DNA of 64,000 bases. Source: Sorghum bicolor (lineage: Eukaryota; Streptophyta; Magnoliopsida; Poales; Poaceae). The notes under the pieces were generated by a model, which did no database searches, had not been told where the DNA came from, and worked only from the letters and a program-made list of their open reading frames with translations. The position numbers were made by a program, and so were the translations under genes. Positions 20,671 through 32,908 of the stretch are shown here, in pieces. Location of the stretch: the NCBI RefSeq assembly GCF_000003195.3, contig NC_012877.2, positions 15,059,344 through 15,123,343 on the forward strand, written 5' to 3'. Position 1 is the stretch's first letter, and every line of letters starts with the position of its first letter.

Positions 20671-22734
20671 ATGTCGAATGCTGATTTCAATACAGAGAAC
20701 ATCATTGCCGTAACTGAAGCCAACCTCAGAGATGAGCAGAAGCAAGCTATGGAAAAAGCTATGGAGGAGTACAAGCAGCTATGTTTGAAGTCCTTCAGTG
20801 TCAACAGGAGTAGCGAGGTGATCCAAAAGGAAGCATTGCCGATGCCTCGGCAAATCACTTTTGAAGCCAATCCTAGTAAATTGCAAGAGATGGTTGACAG
20901 TGCTATCAATCGTGCTTTGATTAATCAATCCAGTGTGCAATCCAATACAATTTTCAATGCTGTAGCTAGAACTTTCAAAGAAGGATAGGTGCCACCATCA
21001 TATGTGGGCCCTGCTTATCATCATACAGGATCATCATCGGTCACCGCTCCATCGGCCCCTCTGGCCGTTGCGAGTACAGAAGTTACCTCTCCTCCAATTA
21101 CATTAGGGATGACTAATGGACAATCTACACCAATGAGGACTAATCTAGCAATATGAGAGGGGTAAGTTCAACTTGCTATAGATCTATTGGCATTGGCAAT
21201 GTCAGGATCTGTATTCTAGAATTGTCAAGTTCCTCCCAACTGGTGGGGATATGGTATGCCTCCAGACTTTTTAGCAAATAGTTCTGGAACATCTCAAGTG
21301 GCTGACACGACAGGCAAGGCTCCTATGACATCGGCACCTCCGGTATCACTGATGACTCAGAATCCTCAATATTCTACAACCACTACTGCGAGGCCTCTTA
21401 CTGGAAACTTTCAGATGCTAGCATTCCAGATGCCTAACGCATCGGCGGATCCACTGCCTACGCACCAGAGGTTTATGACTCAGACAGGGTATATCAGCCC
21501 AATGATGACACCCAACTATCAGCCATCGGCAGGGCCTATGCCGATGAATGTTAATAATGGATGGACAGGGCAATTTGTCTTCCCATAGATAGCTCAGCAG
21601 AATCATGAGGCTGTGGGATTATAGCAGGGACAGATGCAGCCTGGATTTCAGAATCAAGGGTCGGTCAATCAGCCGATGAATCTTGCTCAGCAGTTTGGTG
21701 GCCAACAGGCTCTGGCTAATGCTATGTTCCCTGGAGATCGTGTACCTCAGAGACACGTGGAAGCTCATCAGCAGATGCCAGATCCACAACCCGCACATCG
21801 GCAGGATGCCGATGCTTATTGGGCCGATAAGATAGCCGAAGTTATGAGAGACCAATTCGGGATAAAACCGAAGGTCAATACTTACTCTTATCGGACACCA
21901 TATCCTACTGCATATGATTTGATTCCACTACCAAATCGGTACAAAGTGCCAGATTTCACTAAATTATCTGGACAAGACGACACGTCGACTATGGAACATG
22001 TCAATCGGTTCATCATCCAGTGTGGGGAAGCTGCTAACAGAGACGAATTGAGAGTTTGATTGTTTTCATCATCTCTCTCGGGATCGGCATTTAACTGGTT
22101 TATTTCGTTACCTCCAAATTCGGTAATCACTTGGGCCGATCTAGAGAAGCAGTTCCACAAGTATTTCTTTTCTGGAGTTCATGAGAAGAAACTTACATTT
22201 AGTAAGGCTGAGGCAACGCAATGATGAATCGGTTGAAAGTTTTGTGCAAAGGTTGCGGGATGTTAAGAATAAATGCTATAGTTTGGTTCTGGATGATCGG
22301 CAACTAGCCAATTTAGCTTTCCAAGGATTGTTGCCACACATCAAGGACAAATATGCTTCCTAAGAGTTTGAAAGTCTGAGTCACTTTGTGCATAGGATTT
22401 CTGATCAAGATGTCAATGCTTTTGAGCCTAGGAAAGCTTGGAACAAAAAAGTGACATTTGTTCATGAGGCAACAAGTTCAGATTCGGATTGAGAACCAGT
22501 CTTCGGCTTGGCAGAATGGGTGAAGAATAAAAAGTCGATGTCTTGTCCTTTCGGCCATAAAGAGCCAAAGAAGTTTGCGTTTGACATCACAAAAGCTGAT
22601 AGGATATTTGACTTTTTGCTTCAGGAGGGGCAAATCAAATTGTCACCCAACCATGTGATTCCATCGGCAGAAGAGTTAAAGAAGATCAAATATTGCAAGT
22701 GGCACAACGCAACGTCTCATAATATAAATGAATG
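20671..22734 (+). pseudogene. gag: gag of Tat copy C, decayed
   Basis: ATG at 20671 (MSNADFNTENIIAVTEANL), colinear with gag of A and B. A stop at 20986-20988 and several further stops and shifts follow. Later open pieces show the capsid region (21634-22059, including TMEHVNRFIIQCGEA) and the Cys/His motif near 22690-22734, where copy B is inserted. No functional gag can come from it. Confidence 0.85.
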
Positions 22735-23456
22735 TGTTGACACCGTTTTTGACACGTGTCTTTGGATACGCGCCTGGGGTTAATAAAGTGTAGATCGGCA
22801 GGTGAGGAAATGATGACTACAGGAGAATTGCCGATGAAGGTTGGTGCCGATGGAAAAACGACCGAATATGACCAAGTCCAAGAGTGGTGGTGCACTCGTG
22901 CCGATGACCAGCGCTGATGGTTGTCGATGGCTGTGAAGGGCGATCTGCCAATGCTGATGAAGGAAAGCGCAGGGGTTGCCGATTGACTCGCGATGGTGTG
23001 CCGATCGGTGGTGGAGGATAATTTAATGTTTTCCTTAGTTATTAGAGTTCGTTTTGTATGCGGATTCCGTTTAATTTGGAATTTGAGTTATAGTCGTATC
23101 TGGTTGTAGTTCTTCTAAATAGGGTATAAATGTAGACCCCGTGGCAATGTAATGAGACATCTATCAATCAATCAAACACAAGTTTTTATACATATTCTAG
23201 CATCTACTTTTTCGATGACTTCGTCATATTTCCTTTTTACTACCAGTTCTTAGGAATTTGTCGAGTCAAACTTGGCGCGTTCTCAAGTTCCGTGTGAGCA
23301 CCTCTTGGCCGTGACATCCGGGTGCATCGCTGTTGTTGGGACCAAAGTGTTCGAGTTACCACCTTTGTCGATTATAAGGTCAAATCGGCTGGCACGCCTT
23401 AACGTTTGAATCAGGTATTAGCCCTTTGTGTTTGCAGATCAGCTTTTGCACCAACA
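22735..23456 (+). repeat. Tat copy B 5' LTR
   Basis: 722 bp from TGTTGACACCG to GCACCAACA. TATAAAT at 23125-23131. Dense GCCGAT words in the first 300 bp. Confidence 0.9.
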
Positions 23457-23483
23457 CATCTTTTGGCACGCCTGGTGGGACAG
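23457..23483 (+). other. Primer-binding region of Tat copy B
   Basis: CATC then TTTTGGCACGCCTGGTGGGA directly after the LTR. Confidence 0.65.
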
Positions 23484-23504
23484 AGATTCAAGATCAAGAT
23501 CAAC

Positions 23505-25670
23505 ATGTCGAATACCGATTTCGACTTGGAGAACATCATCCCCGTGACGGAAGCCAATCTCAGAGATGAGCAGAAGCAAGCTATGGCGAAAGCCATGGAG
23601 GACTACAAGCAGCTATGCTTGAAATCCTTCAGCATCAACAAGAGTGGCGAGGTGATCCAAAAGGAAGCATTGCCGGCACCTCGGCAAATAACTTTTGAAG
23701 CCAATCCTGGTAAATTGCAAGAGATGGTTGATAGTGTTGTCAACCGTGCTCTGATCAATCAATCTGGTGTATTGTCCAATACAGTTTACAATGCTGTGGC
23801 TAGAACTTTCAAAGAAGGACAAGTACCGCCATCTTATGTGGGTCCTGCCTATCATCAGCCGGGGTCATCGGTGGTTACTGCTCCATCGGCTACTACGACC
23901 ATTGTGGGTGCAGAAGTTACTTCCCCTCCAAGCACATTGGGGATGACCAATGCACCATCCACACCGATGGCGACTAATCCGTCAGCATCAGAAGGACAAA
24001 TCAAACTGGCTACAGATCTATTGGCATCGACAATGTCAGGGTCTGTTCCTCCCAACTGGTGGGGTTATGGTATGCCCCCAGAGTTGATGGCAAAAGGTCT
24101 TGGGACATCTTAAGTGGCTGACGTGACAGGCAAGGCTCCTATGGCATCGGCACCCCAAGCTCGCCGATGACCCAGAATCCCTAGTATTCTACAACTACTA
24201 ATGCAAGACCTTTGACTGGGAATTCTCAAGCACCAACGTTCCAGATGCCTAATGCATCGGCAGATCCAATGCCGACGCAACAAAGGTTTATGACACAGCC
24301 AGGGTATGTCAATTCAATGATGATGCCCAATTACCAGTCATCGGCAGGACCTACGCTGATTAATGTTAATAATGGATGGACAGGTCGGTTTGTTTTTCCA
24401 CAAATGCCTCAACAGAATCATCAGGCTGTAAGGTTTCAACAAGGACCAGTCCAACCTGGGTTTTAGAATTAAGGGTTGATCAACCAGCCGATGAATCATG
24501 GCCAGCAATTTGGTGGTCAGCAGGCGATGGCTAATCCAATGTTCCATGGAGATCGTGCACCTCAGAGACACGTGGAAGCTTATCAGCAGGTGCCAGATCC
24601 ACAACCACCTCATCGGTAGGATGCCGATGCTTATTGGGCCGATAAGATAGCTGAGGTGATGAGAGACCAATTTGGGATAAAACCCAAGGTCAATACTTAC
24701 TCTTATCGGACACCGTATCCTCCTGCGTATGACTTGATTCCACTTCCAAATCGGTACAAGGTGCCAGATTTCACCAAGTTTTTTGGGTAGTATGATACAT
24801 CAACCATGGAGCATGTTAACAGGTTCATCATCCAGTGTGGAGAAGCTGCTAACAGAGATGAGTTAAGGGTTCGCTTGTTCTCATCATCTTTGTCTGGATC
24901 GGCCTTTACTTGGTTTATTTCATTACCTCCTAATTCAGTGATTACCTGGGCCGATCTGGAGAAACAATTCCATAAATACTTATTTTCTAGAGTTTATGAG
25001 AAGAAGATTACCGATTTAGTAAGGCTACAGCAACGCAATGATGAATCGGTTGAAAGTTTTGTGCAAAGGTTGCGAGAGGTTAAAAATAAGTGCTATAGTC
25101 TGGTTGTGGACGATCAGCAGCTAGCTGATTTGGCTTTCTAGGGGTTATTGCCACATATTAGAGACAAGTATGCTTCTCAAGAGTTTGAGAGTCTAAGTCA
25201 TTTGGTGTAGAGGATCTCTAACCAAGATATTAAACCTTTGGAACCCAAGAGGGCATGGAATAAAAAGGTGTCATTTGTCGATGAGGAAGCAAGCTCAGAT
25301 TCTGATGAAGAACCAGTCATCGGCTTGGCAGAATGGGTGAAGAATAAGAAGCCGATGTCTTGCCCTTTTGGGCACAAAGAACCAGAAAAGTTTGCATTTG
25401 ATATCACCAAAGCTGATAGGATATTTGACTTTCTACTTCAAGAAGGGCAAATTAAGTTGTCACCTAATCATGTGATTCCATCGACAGAGGAATTGAAGAA
25501 GATGAAATACTGCAAGTGGCATAATGCAACATCTCACAGCACAAATGAGTGCAAGGTTTTTAGGCAACAGCTGCAATCGGCTATAGAATCTGGGAGAATT
25601 AAATCTGACAGTTCCAAAGCTCAGAAACCGATGAAGATCGATCAGCATCCTTTCCCTACAAATATGTTGG
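23505..25670 (+). pseudogene. gag: gag of Tat copy B, N-terminal and capsid part
   Basis: ATG at 23505 (MSNTDFDLENIIPVTEANL). Open to a TAA at 24111, then several further open pieces in register. The capsid region is around 24806-25141 (RLFSSSLSGSAFTWFISLPP, WADLEKQFHKY). The Cys/His knuckle (YCKWHNATSHSTNECKVF) is near 25507-25560. A TAG at 25138-25140 and another at 25207-25209 break it. It stops at the J insertion and continues at 49643. Confidence 0.85.
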
Positions 25671-27325
25671 TGTTGACGGTCCTTAAGTATCAAATTTAAT
25701 TATCAAATAAACAAAGAAAAGGATCCAAATGAAATCAACATCCAGACTTAGGGTTTTATGTGACAGAATTCCCCGAGTTTTGGTGTTTGTCTATTTCTGT
25801 AGGGGGTTATCAGGAAATACGGAAGAAAGGCCCACACGTCGGGATTACATAGAGATATTAACGTACCGTACAATTATCTTACATCTAGAAGACTCCAGAA
25901 GCCACGGGAACGAAGCAGAAGCAGAACGGGGCCTGGCCCAGGGCGCCCGCCCTGGAGAACAGGGCGCCCGCCACCTGCTGGAGTCCAATCTGGACTCTCT
26001 TTCGGGATTACGCTCCACCGACCTAAAGGATGAAGTATAACCGTTCAATCAATGTCGGTTTGATCCGACGGCCCATATCCACTTGGAGGGACTATAAAAC
26101 CAGACCCCCTGGCCCCTGGAGGACAGGACCTCTCGACCCTAATTCATTATTCATCAAGGGAGAAGAAGCCTCTGATCAATCCTAGAGCCACCACATCAAT
26201 TAGACATCTAGATTAGCATAGCTACATAGGATTAGAACTAGAAGGAGTCAATCTTCGATTGGTTTCCAGATCTATCAAGAGGATTCTTGGTAATTCTCTA
26301 TTGTTCTTCAATTGTTCATCTTTGTTCTTCAATATTATGAATATGACTTTGTTCTACTTCAATATATTGATTATGACTTTGCTCTACTTGTCTATATTCG
26401 TAATTATATTGTTCTTTATTTATCATAGTTATATACTTGGCTTAGTTAGATTGGAATTATATACATGTTTAGGATCGTATAGCGTTTATCCATCGGATCC
26501 ATTGGTAAATGATAGATACTGTGTAGGCATGGTGCTTATACCGTATTTATTTGCGATTGTACCCTATATGCCTGATCGCGGGGTAGTTCGTGATAGTGAC
26601 AGCTTCATTGATTCTTATATAGTCCCCCTCTCGTGTATAGGGCTGGCAGAGCAACATTATTATAGGGGAGTGATTGCTATGTTTCTCATTTACCTTGATA
26701 ATATCACTATGCATGGGCGTAATCTTGTCTCACAATGATTGCTAAGTATAATTGCACTAACTATGATATGCTAGACTGTATAGTTAAGAATAGCTTAGGA
26801 AATATTCTTGTAGTTCATCCTAATTCCATGCTAATGACTTGCTAGAATATCTAATTGAGGTGCTTATCATATTTATTTTGTGGCTAAGTTATGCTGATCA
26901 GATTAATTATCTTTGTCACCATTCATTACTTTATATATCTTTTATGTGACACTTATCCCTGTATGAAAGAGTTAGATAAATGTTCTCAATTATACATGCA
27001 ATGATAGATACTCAATCTTATATTCCATTCTATAATCAACATTGATGATTACTAATCCCTTCCCAGTGGTAAAAATATAAATAACGATACCTAGAATACT
27101 TCTCGGTTAAAATGCTACATCGGTATTAATCTATGTGCTTGCAGATCCCATTTGATTATTTATTTAGATGAGCAATTGCATATTTCAATACCACGTCTCT
27201 CATGTCATGCTGGGGATGACAACTTGGCTTAAGTGGCATGAGGGATAGGTTTGGCATTTTTGGCGCCGTTATCAGAAATAGAAAACTAAGTCTACTTTTG
27301 GTAATGACGTTAAGAATGCCCAACA
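25671..27325 (+). repeat. J 5' LTR
   Basis: 1655 bp, TGTTGACGGTCC to GAATGCCCAACA. TATAAAA 26093-26099. The U3 holds two GGGCGCCCGCC blocks (about 25938-25972). Confidence 0.93.
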
Positions 27326-27333
27326 AGCATTTT

Positions 27334-27351
27334 TGGCGCCGTTGCCGGGGA
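27334..27351 (+). other. Primer-binding site (tRNA-Asp type), J
   Basis: TGGCGCCGTTGCCGGGGA, eight bases after the LTR; the unmutated form of the Athila-type site. Confidence 0.88.
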
Positions 27352-27484
27352 AGGTTTATTAGTAATCTAGAATGAATATAGAATTTCGATTTATCATTCG
27401 CATCACTAATATGATTGAGCTTATCAATTCTCTCATACAGTTTTACCCCGATATTTTCCTATTTTATCTTATGCAGGGTAATGT

Positions 27485-28657
27485 ATGAATAGAAGACATC
27501 TTCCAGGAAATTTTGTTGACAATCCCGAAGCGTTATTCAGAAAAACAAGAGCCAAGGTAAAGAAGAGATCATCAACACATTAGCAAGAAGCTTCATCCAA
27601 TCAAGAAGATCACCGGAACTTGTCTTCAGAGTTCGGAGTCATGGCGAACAAATCGATCCGTGAGTTCTCAGCTCCCACTACGGACAACATCCGCACTGGA
27701 CCTGTTGCAGAGATCGATGGCAACTTTAAGCTCAAGCCTAGACTTATCAACATGGTGCAATATAACTAGTTCTGTGGGAAGGCACACGAAGATGCTAGTG
27801 CTCATCTCCAACACTTCCTGGAGATATGCAGCACATTTACCATATGAGGAGTCCCCAGAGATGCTATACTACTTCGCCTCTTCCCATTCTCACTGTTGGG
27901 GAGAGCGAAGCAGTGGTTCTACGCTACAAAGGAGAAGAATACTACGTGGGCACTCTGCTCCATGAACTTTCTGGCTAAGTTCTTTCCCATGGGCAAGACC
28001 AATGCTCTCCGTGGGAAGATTACAAGTTTTCAGCAACAACATGATGAATCCGTTCCAGAAGCATGGGAGTGCTTCTAAGACTACATCCTAGAATGTCCCC
28101 ATCATGGAATGGAGAGTTGGCTACTGATGCAGACGTTTTATCATGGGCTCGGCAACAGTACCCGAGAAACCATGGACGCTGCAGCTGGAAGAGCATTCCT
28201 ATCACTTACCATACCACAAGCCACAGCTCTTGTGGAGAAGATGGCATCCAACCAAGGCTGGAATGAAGAGGGGACCCAGACACGCAAGAGAGGTGGAGGT
28301 ATGCATCAGCTCAAGGAGGTAGACATGTTGTCTGCAAAGCTAGACCTGCTCATGAAGAAGCTCAATGATAGAGCTGGAGATAAGAAAGAAGTTATGCACA
28401 TCTACGACTCTCACATGACTTATGAGGAGTGTGGAGATACTGGACACTCAGGCAATCACTGCCTTCAGATGCTTGAGGATGTGAACTACATCAACAACTA
28501 CTACTACTACTACAACCGTCCACAACAAAATCAAGGTTGGAATCAACAAAGGCCTAACTACTCAGTTAATTATCAAGGTAACAATTCTTACAACAATAAT
28601 AATAATTTTCCACCTCTGAGAGAGTTAGTGTCTAATCAAGGAAAGCTAATGGATCAC
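27485..28657 (+). pseudogene. gag: Athila-like gag of J, first part
   Basis: ATG at 27485. Colinear with gag at 6187 (capsid words LLGRAKQW and SMNFLAKFFPMGKTNALRG), with stops at about 27581, 27766, 27846 and 28076. The open piece 28109-28663 includes the zinc-knuckle region, but its first Cys is Tyr (TYEECGDTGHSGNHC). Interrupted by K1 at 28658 and continued at 36388. Confidence 0.85.
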
Positions 28658-29922
28658 TGTTGACGGTCCTTAATGCTTACATTTAACCATCAACTAATCA
28701 TAGAAAAGGATCCAAATGCAACCAACACCTAGACTTAGGGTTTTATCTGACAGAATTCCACGAGTTTTGGTGTTTGTCTATTTCTGCAGGGGGTTATCAG
28801 GAAATACGAAAGAAAGGCCCACACGTCGGGTTTACATAGAGATATTAACATACCACATAATTTTCTACCATCTAGAAGACTCCAGAAGCCACGAGAACGA
28901 ACGGGAGGCCGATTGGGCTCGGAGGCAGGGCGCCCGCCCAACTCTCCTGGGCGCCCGCCCAGCTACAGTGTCCAATTCGGACCCGTTTCGCGTATTATGC
29001 TCCACCGACCTAAAGGATCAAGGAAAACCGTGCGATCAATGTCGGTTTGATCCGACGGCCCAGATTCACTTGAAGGGACTATAAAACCAGACCCCCCTGG
29101 CCCCTGGAGATCATACCTCTTCTACAGAATCAAAGTTAGGGTTTCAATTCTTCATCCAAGTAGAGAGGATCCCTCTAGTTCTTCTAGTTCTACCTCTAGT
29201 TCATCTAGATCTAGTTCTAGTTCTAGTTCCTCTAGTTCTAGTTCTAGTTAGTTCTAGTTGTAATCTAGAAAATAGGGACAGAGAAGAGGAGAGCGGAGGA
29301 GGAGCCGGATCTGTCGGATCTTCCTCAACATTGTATTTTTGCAGCATCTGGTTCGTTCTTCCTCGTTCTCCAGGTTCTTCAACTCATAACTCCTGAGTTC
29401 TCTAATTACTTTTATTTACATTCAAGTTATTTATTGGATTCCCGCTTGCATCAAGTGCTCTAGTCTTTGAAACATTAGAGTAGTAATCAATAGATTAGAT
29501 GTGGTGTTTAGTCTTGCGATTACCTGGAATTGCACCCAATCCTGCGGATTGTTGTGGTAGCCTTAGGGTAGTGACAGCCCTAACGGTCGACGTATTCCAC
29601 CACGTTCGGATCGGTGTTTGTAGGACCGTAGTCAGACCTTCCTAGCCCCCTTCTCATCTCTTTCTGTGGTTAGTGCTCTGATGTCCCGATATAAATAATC
29701 TTGAAGTAATTCTTGATTCTTAGATCAACTAGAGAACTCTCAGGAAACTTCCTTTCTTCCCACCAAAAACAATTATATAGTTATCCTTGGGCGATCTTGG
29801 GTCTTAATTAGTACACTCACGTTCTCTGTGGAAAATCGATACTCTGGAATACTCCCGGGTGAAGGCTACATCGGTATCCGTGCGCTTGCGGATTTTTCTG
29901 TTTGCGTTTAAAATACCCAACA
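28658..29922 (+). repeat. K1 5' LTR
   Basis: 1265 bp. CTATAAAA at 29079-29086, GGGCGCCCGCCC pair at about 28927-28962, CTAGTT-type microsatellite at 29176-29253, U5 hairpin ATCCGTGCGCTTGCGGAT at 29876-29893. Confidence 0.95.
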
Positions 29923-29929
29923 AGCTTTC

Positions 29930-29947
29930 TGGCGCCGTTGCCGGGGA
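29930..29947 (+). other. Primer-binding site (tRNA-Asp type), K1
   Basis: TGGCGCCGTTGCCGGGGA, seven bases after the LTR. Confidence 0.88.
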
Positions 29948-29956
29948 ACGGTAGCT

Positions 29957-30253
29957 GTGCTAGTTTCGAACCAAGTCGTCTGTGTATCCTTTTTCTTTTC
30001 CTTTTTTACCACACTCACCTTATCATTTTCACCACACCACATGGATTTCACTCTAAGCATTAATGAGCATGGAATTTATTTCATAGCCACTTCATTTACT
30101 CCATGCTCATATGCAACATCTTCACAATCCATTGGTCTCTCCAATATCACCACATTCGAGATCTCCAACCCCCTCTTCCTTTCTATTTATAAAAACTTTA
30201 AAAGGGCGGTTGTCGATGCATATGTCTATAATAAATTTTGCAGATCTCGTTGA
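29957..30253 (+). pseudogene. Remnant of the unknown 5' ORF (K1)
   Basis: The last roughly 60 codons match the C-terminus of the longer ORF in element L (shared ISNPLF, SIYKNFKRAVVDAYVYNK and CRSR), including the same TGA. The upstream two thirds of that ORF are missing, so only a tail remains. No domain recognised. Confidence 0.6.
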
Positions 30254-31675
30254 GTTGATCTTGATATAGGTCAGCGTTGGAGGGGAAACCACTTCGCCGA
30301 CATAAATTGATGGTTTCCCAAGGACAAGCTTAGTGTCCTAAAACAAGCACTGATCAGATCGTAACATGAGCTTTTAATTATTTGCAACATTACCTTGTGT
30401 ATTGAGCATATAAGGATAATTGTAAAAAAAATTCCTTCGGGTATTCTTGTCACTAACCTTTCCAGGATTGGAGCAAGAAGATCGGATGAATGACAAGCAC
30501 AAGGTATGTCCAACCAATCATCATACAACATTGAATTAAATTCATCCAAACTTGAATTTTGCAAAATTCAAGCTTGGGGGAGTACTTTACATTAAAAACA
30601 TCCTTTGCCATGTTGCTATGTTGGTTGTTCCTACCTTTGAGACATGCTCAATTTGTTAAATACTAATCACACTACTTCATCTCCACTTGAGTAGATCTCT
30701 ATAAATGCTCTCATGCTACCTTTATTTGCTTTAGTATATGTCTAGGTTGGAGTAGTTTCATTTATCTCTTAATTAAGCATGGTGCTTAGTTTATGAATGA
30801 TGATCTTACTTCCAAAGGATTTTAATTTAAGCATGATGCTTAGGTTAAAATTCCCTCCTAAATCAAATTAGACATGGTGTCTAGGTTGATCTTTGAGCCG
30901 ATAGTACGCTATAGTAGATATTGGATATTTTGTTGGACTAACCCCTGCAGGAAAACTTTCAATATCAACCTGGGAGGTCCTGAGTCAAACTCACATTGGA
31001 GACAAAGAGAGACACACATGAAGTTTAACAATTTACACAAGGAAGGCATAGCTCACAAGAGATGATCCATGGAGGGTGCCAAAAACACGATGCACAACCG
31101 CTAAGAGAGGAAAGCTTCCAAAAGGTGATACTGTACCATCACTCTTCAAGTAAGGTAACATCTTAAAGTACTTGACTATCACTTTTATAAGCTTCTCCTT
31201 GGTTCTAGCGTTCACATGAGTAAAAGAGACAAACATGTATGATTTACAACTCTAGATTAACCAACCCAATCGATTCAATATGTTTAGTCCTTCTACCTTT
31301 GTGATCCCACACTCCTAATCATATGAACTAAAAATGTTACACACCCAATCTTTGGAAGATATATATTATATAAAAAGCAACATAACTATAGATAGATTAT
31401 CTTTCCATTAGGTTGAGTGATCTGATCTGACAAATGTTTTAAACGCTACACTCATGATCTTATTATCCATCAACTGTGTCTTGCTCACTATGCTTAAGGA
31501 TAGAGAAGAGCAAATACACTTTTGGTTCTGTTGGTGTTTTCCACCAACAGGGCCCATGCACTTGATCTCCGCCTTGTCTCAATGAGCAGGAACACTTTGA
31601 GCAAAATGTGAAGGACTTTTACAACTCCCAGACTCCACCAAGTGAAGTACCTAGATCTACGAGCACAAACACACT
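30254..31675 (+). other. K1 interior without genes
   Basis: No sustained coding frame. It holds the polypurine-like tract AAGCTTGGGGGAG at 30570-30582, the same as the tract before the 3' LTR but far upstream. The rest is AT-rich and shared with L (43554-44894) and K2 (58451-59837). Confidence 0.6.
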
Positions 31676-32908
31676 GGAGATACTGGACACTCAGGCAATC
31701 ACTGCCCTGAGATGCTTGAGGACATAACTACTGGAGTAACCCTGTTGTGGAAGTAATTACTGACCTTCTGCCAGTCAAGAGATACAATCCAGGACATCCC
31801 GTCATCCCGATCTCCATCGGCATGGTGGACTTCCTAGAAGCACTCTGCAACTTTGGCTCCAGCGTCAACATTATGCTCCGGGTACTCTATGAAAAATTCT
31901 TTACACATCCTTTCCTAGAAACAACCATGTGTTTGCAGCTTGCAGATCAGACACTAAGTTTCCCAAAGGGAATATTGAAGAACCTCTACGTCTGAGTTGG
32001 TACATTGTACGCCCCAGCAAACTTCGTGGTGATAGAGACTGGTACTGATGAGAGGGCACCCATCTTAGGGAGGCCATTCCTGAACACCTCGGGAGCTGTC
32101 ATCTACGCTAGTGCTGCCAAGATCAATTTCTACATCAAGGGGAGGAAGGAGATGTTTTCCTTCAAGAACAAGACACACAAATCTCAGAGCAATCCTGACA
32201 TGAACCAAGGAAGAGGACCAATAGGAGGAACAGAAACAAGCAAATGTGGACCGAGACAGCTAAGATGGTCACTACAGCTCAAGGAGGTCAAGATCGTCAA
32301 CTCAAGTCGCCTTTCTTGATCAAGAAAGACGACCCTGGTGTTCCAAGCATCGAGTGCACAATCAACGGATATTCTTTTCAGAAGACACTCTACGACACCG
32401 GATCTGATGTCAACATAATGGCCGCAGTCACTTATCAGCTCCTGCATGGAACCATGCCCCTACAACCAACATACATTCAGCTCCGGATGATTTTCAGGTT
32501 ATTGACATGGGAGAAGACGAGTACAATACACCCATCACCATTGGGAGATCGTTCCTCAGCACCGTTAAAGCAATCATCTACATTGGAACCAGAGAAGTCC
32601 ACATGAACTTCTCCTCTGAGAAGGTACGCCGCTATTTTACTGACCCTAACTATATAGTTGAAGACTCTAAGCAGGTCAGGACAAGAAGGAGACGACGCAA
32701 CCGCAACCAGAGAAGGCAAAATCATCAAGGACGGATGGGTAGACTATGAAGGAGAAGTGGTAATATCTGAAGACATACTGCTTGAACAGATTTATCCTGA
32801 GGAGACCGTAGGACCGAGTCAGGTGTGGAGAGAGAAGATAGTTATACACGAAGAGCAGACACCACCGAAACCACCGACTACGCCATCCAGCGAATCCCAG
32901 GACGAATG
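31676..32908 (+). pseudogene. Tandem retropepsin-like region of K1, broken
   Basis: Begins with the end of a gag zinc knuckle joined to the protease region. Domain 1 (31747-32130): the active-site Asp is replaced (N-F-G at 31849-31857), with a partner motif LGRPFL. A stop lies near 31994 and there are frameshifts. Domain 2: D-T-G at 32394-32402, an internal deletion of about 80 bp relative to J, then SFLSTVKAIIYIGT. It ends in a basic, Arg-rich stretch and an acidic tail. Retropepsins cut the retrotransposon polyprotein; this copy cannot be translated as one chain. Confidence 0.75.

Larger units (their letters stand above)
19894..22734 (+). mobile_element. Tat-lineage element, copy C (5' part)
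   Basis: LTR, primer region and most of gag in the plus sense, interrupted at 22735 by the LTR of copy B. The rest would follow copy B outside the window. It carries many stops and is more diverged than A or B, consistent with being the oldest of the three. Confidence 0.88.

Noticed and set aside
25729..26040. Open frames of about 100 codons starting MKSTSRLRVL or MQPTPRLRVL (also 28716, 41330, 48018, 56925, 63270)
   Set aside because: All lie at the same place in the shared U3 of J, K and L LTRs, upstream of the TATA box. The C-terminal halves differ freely with the GGGCGCCC repeats. Not supported as genes.
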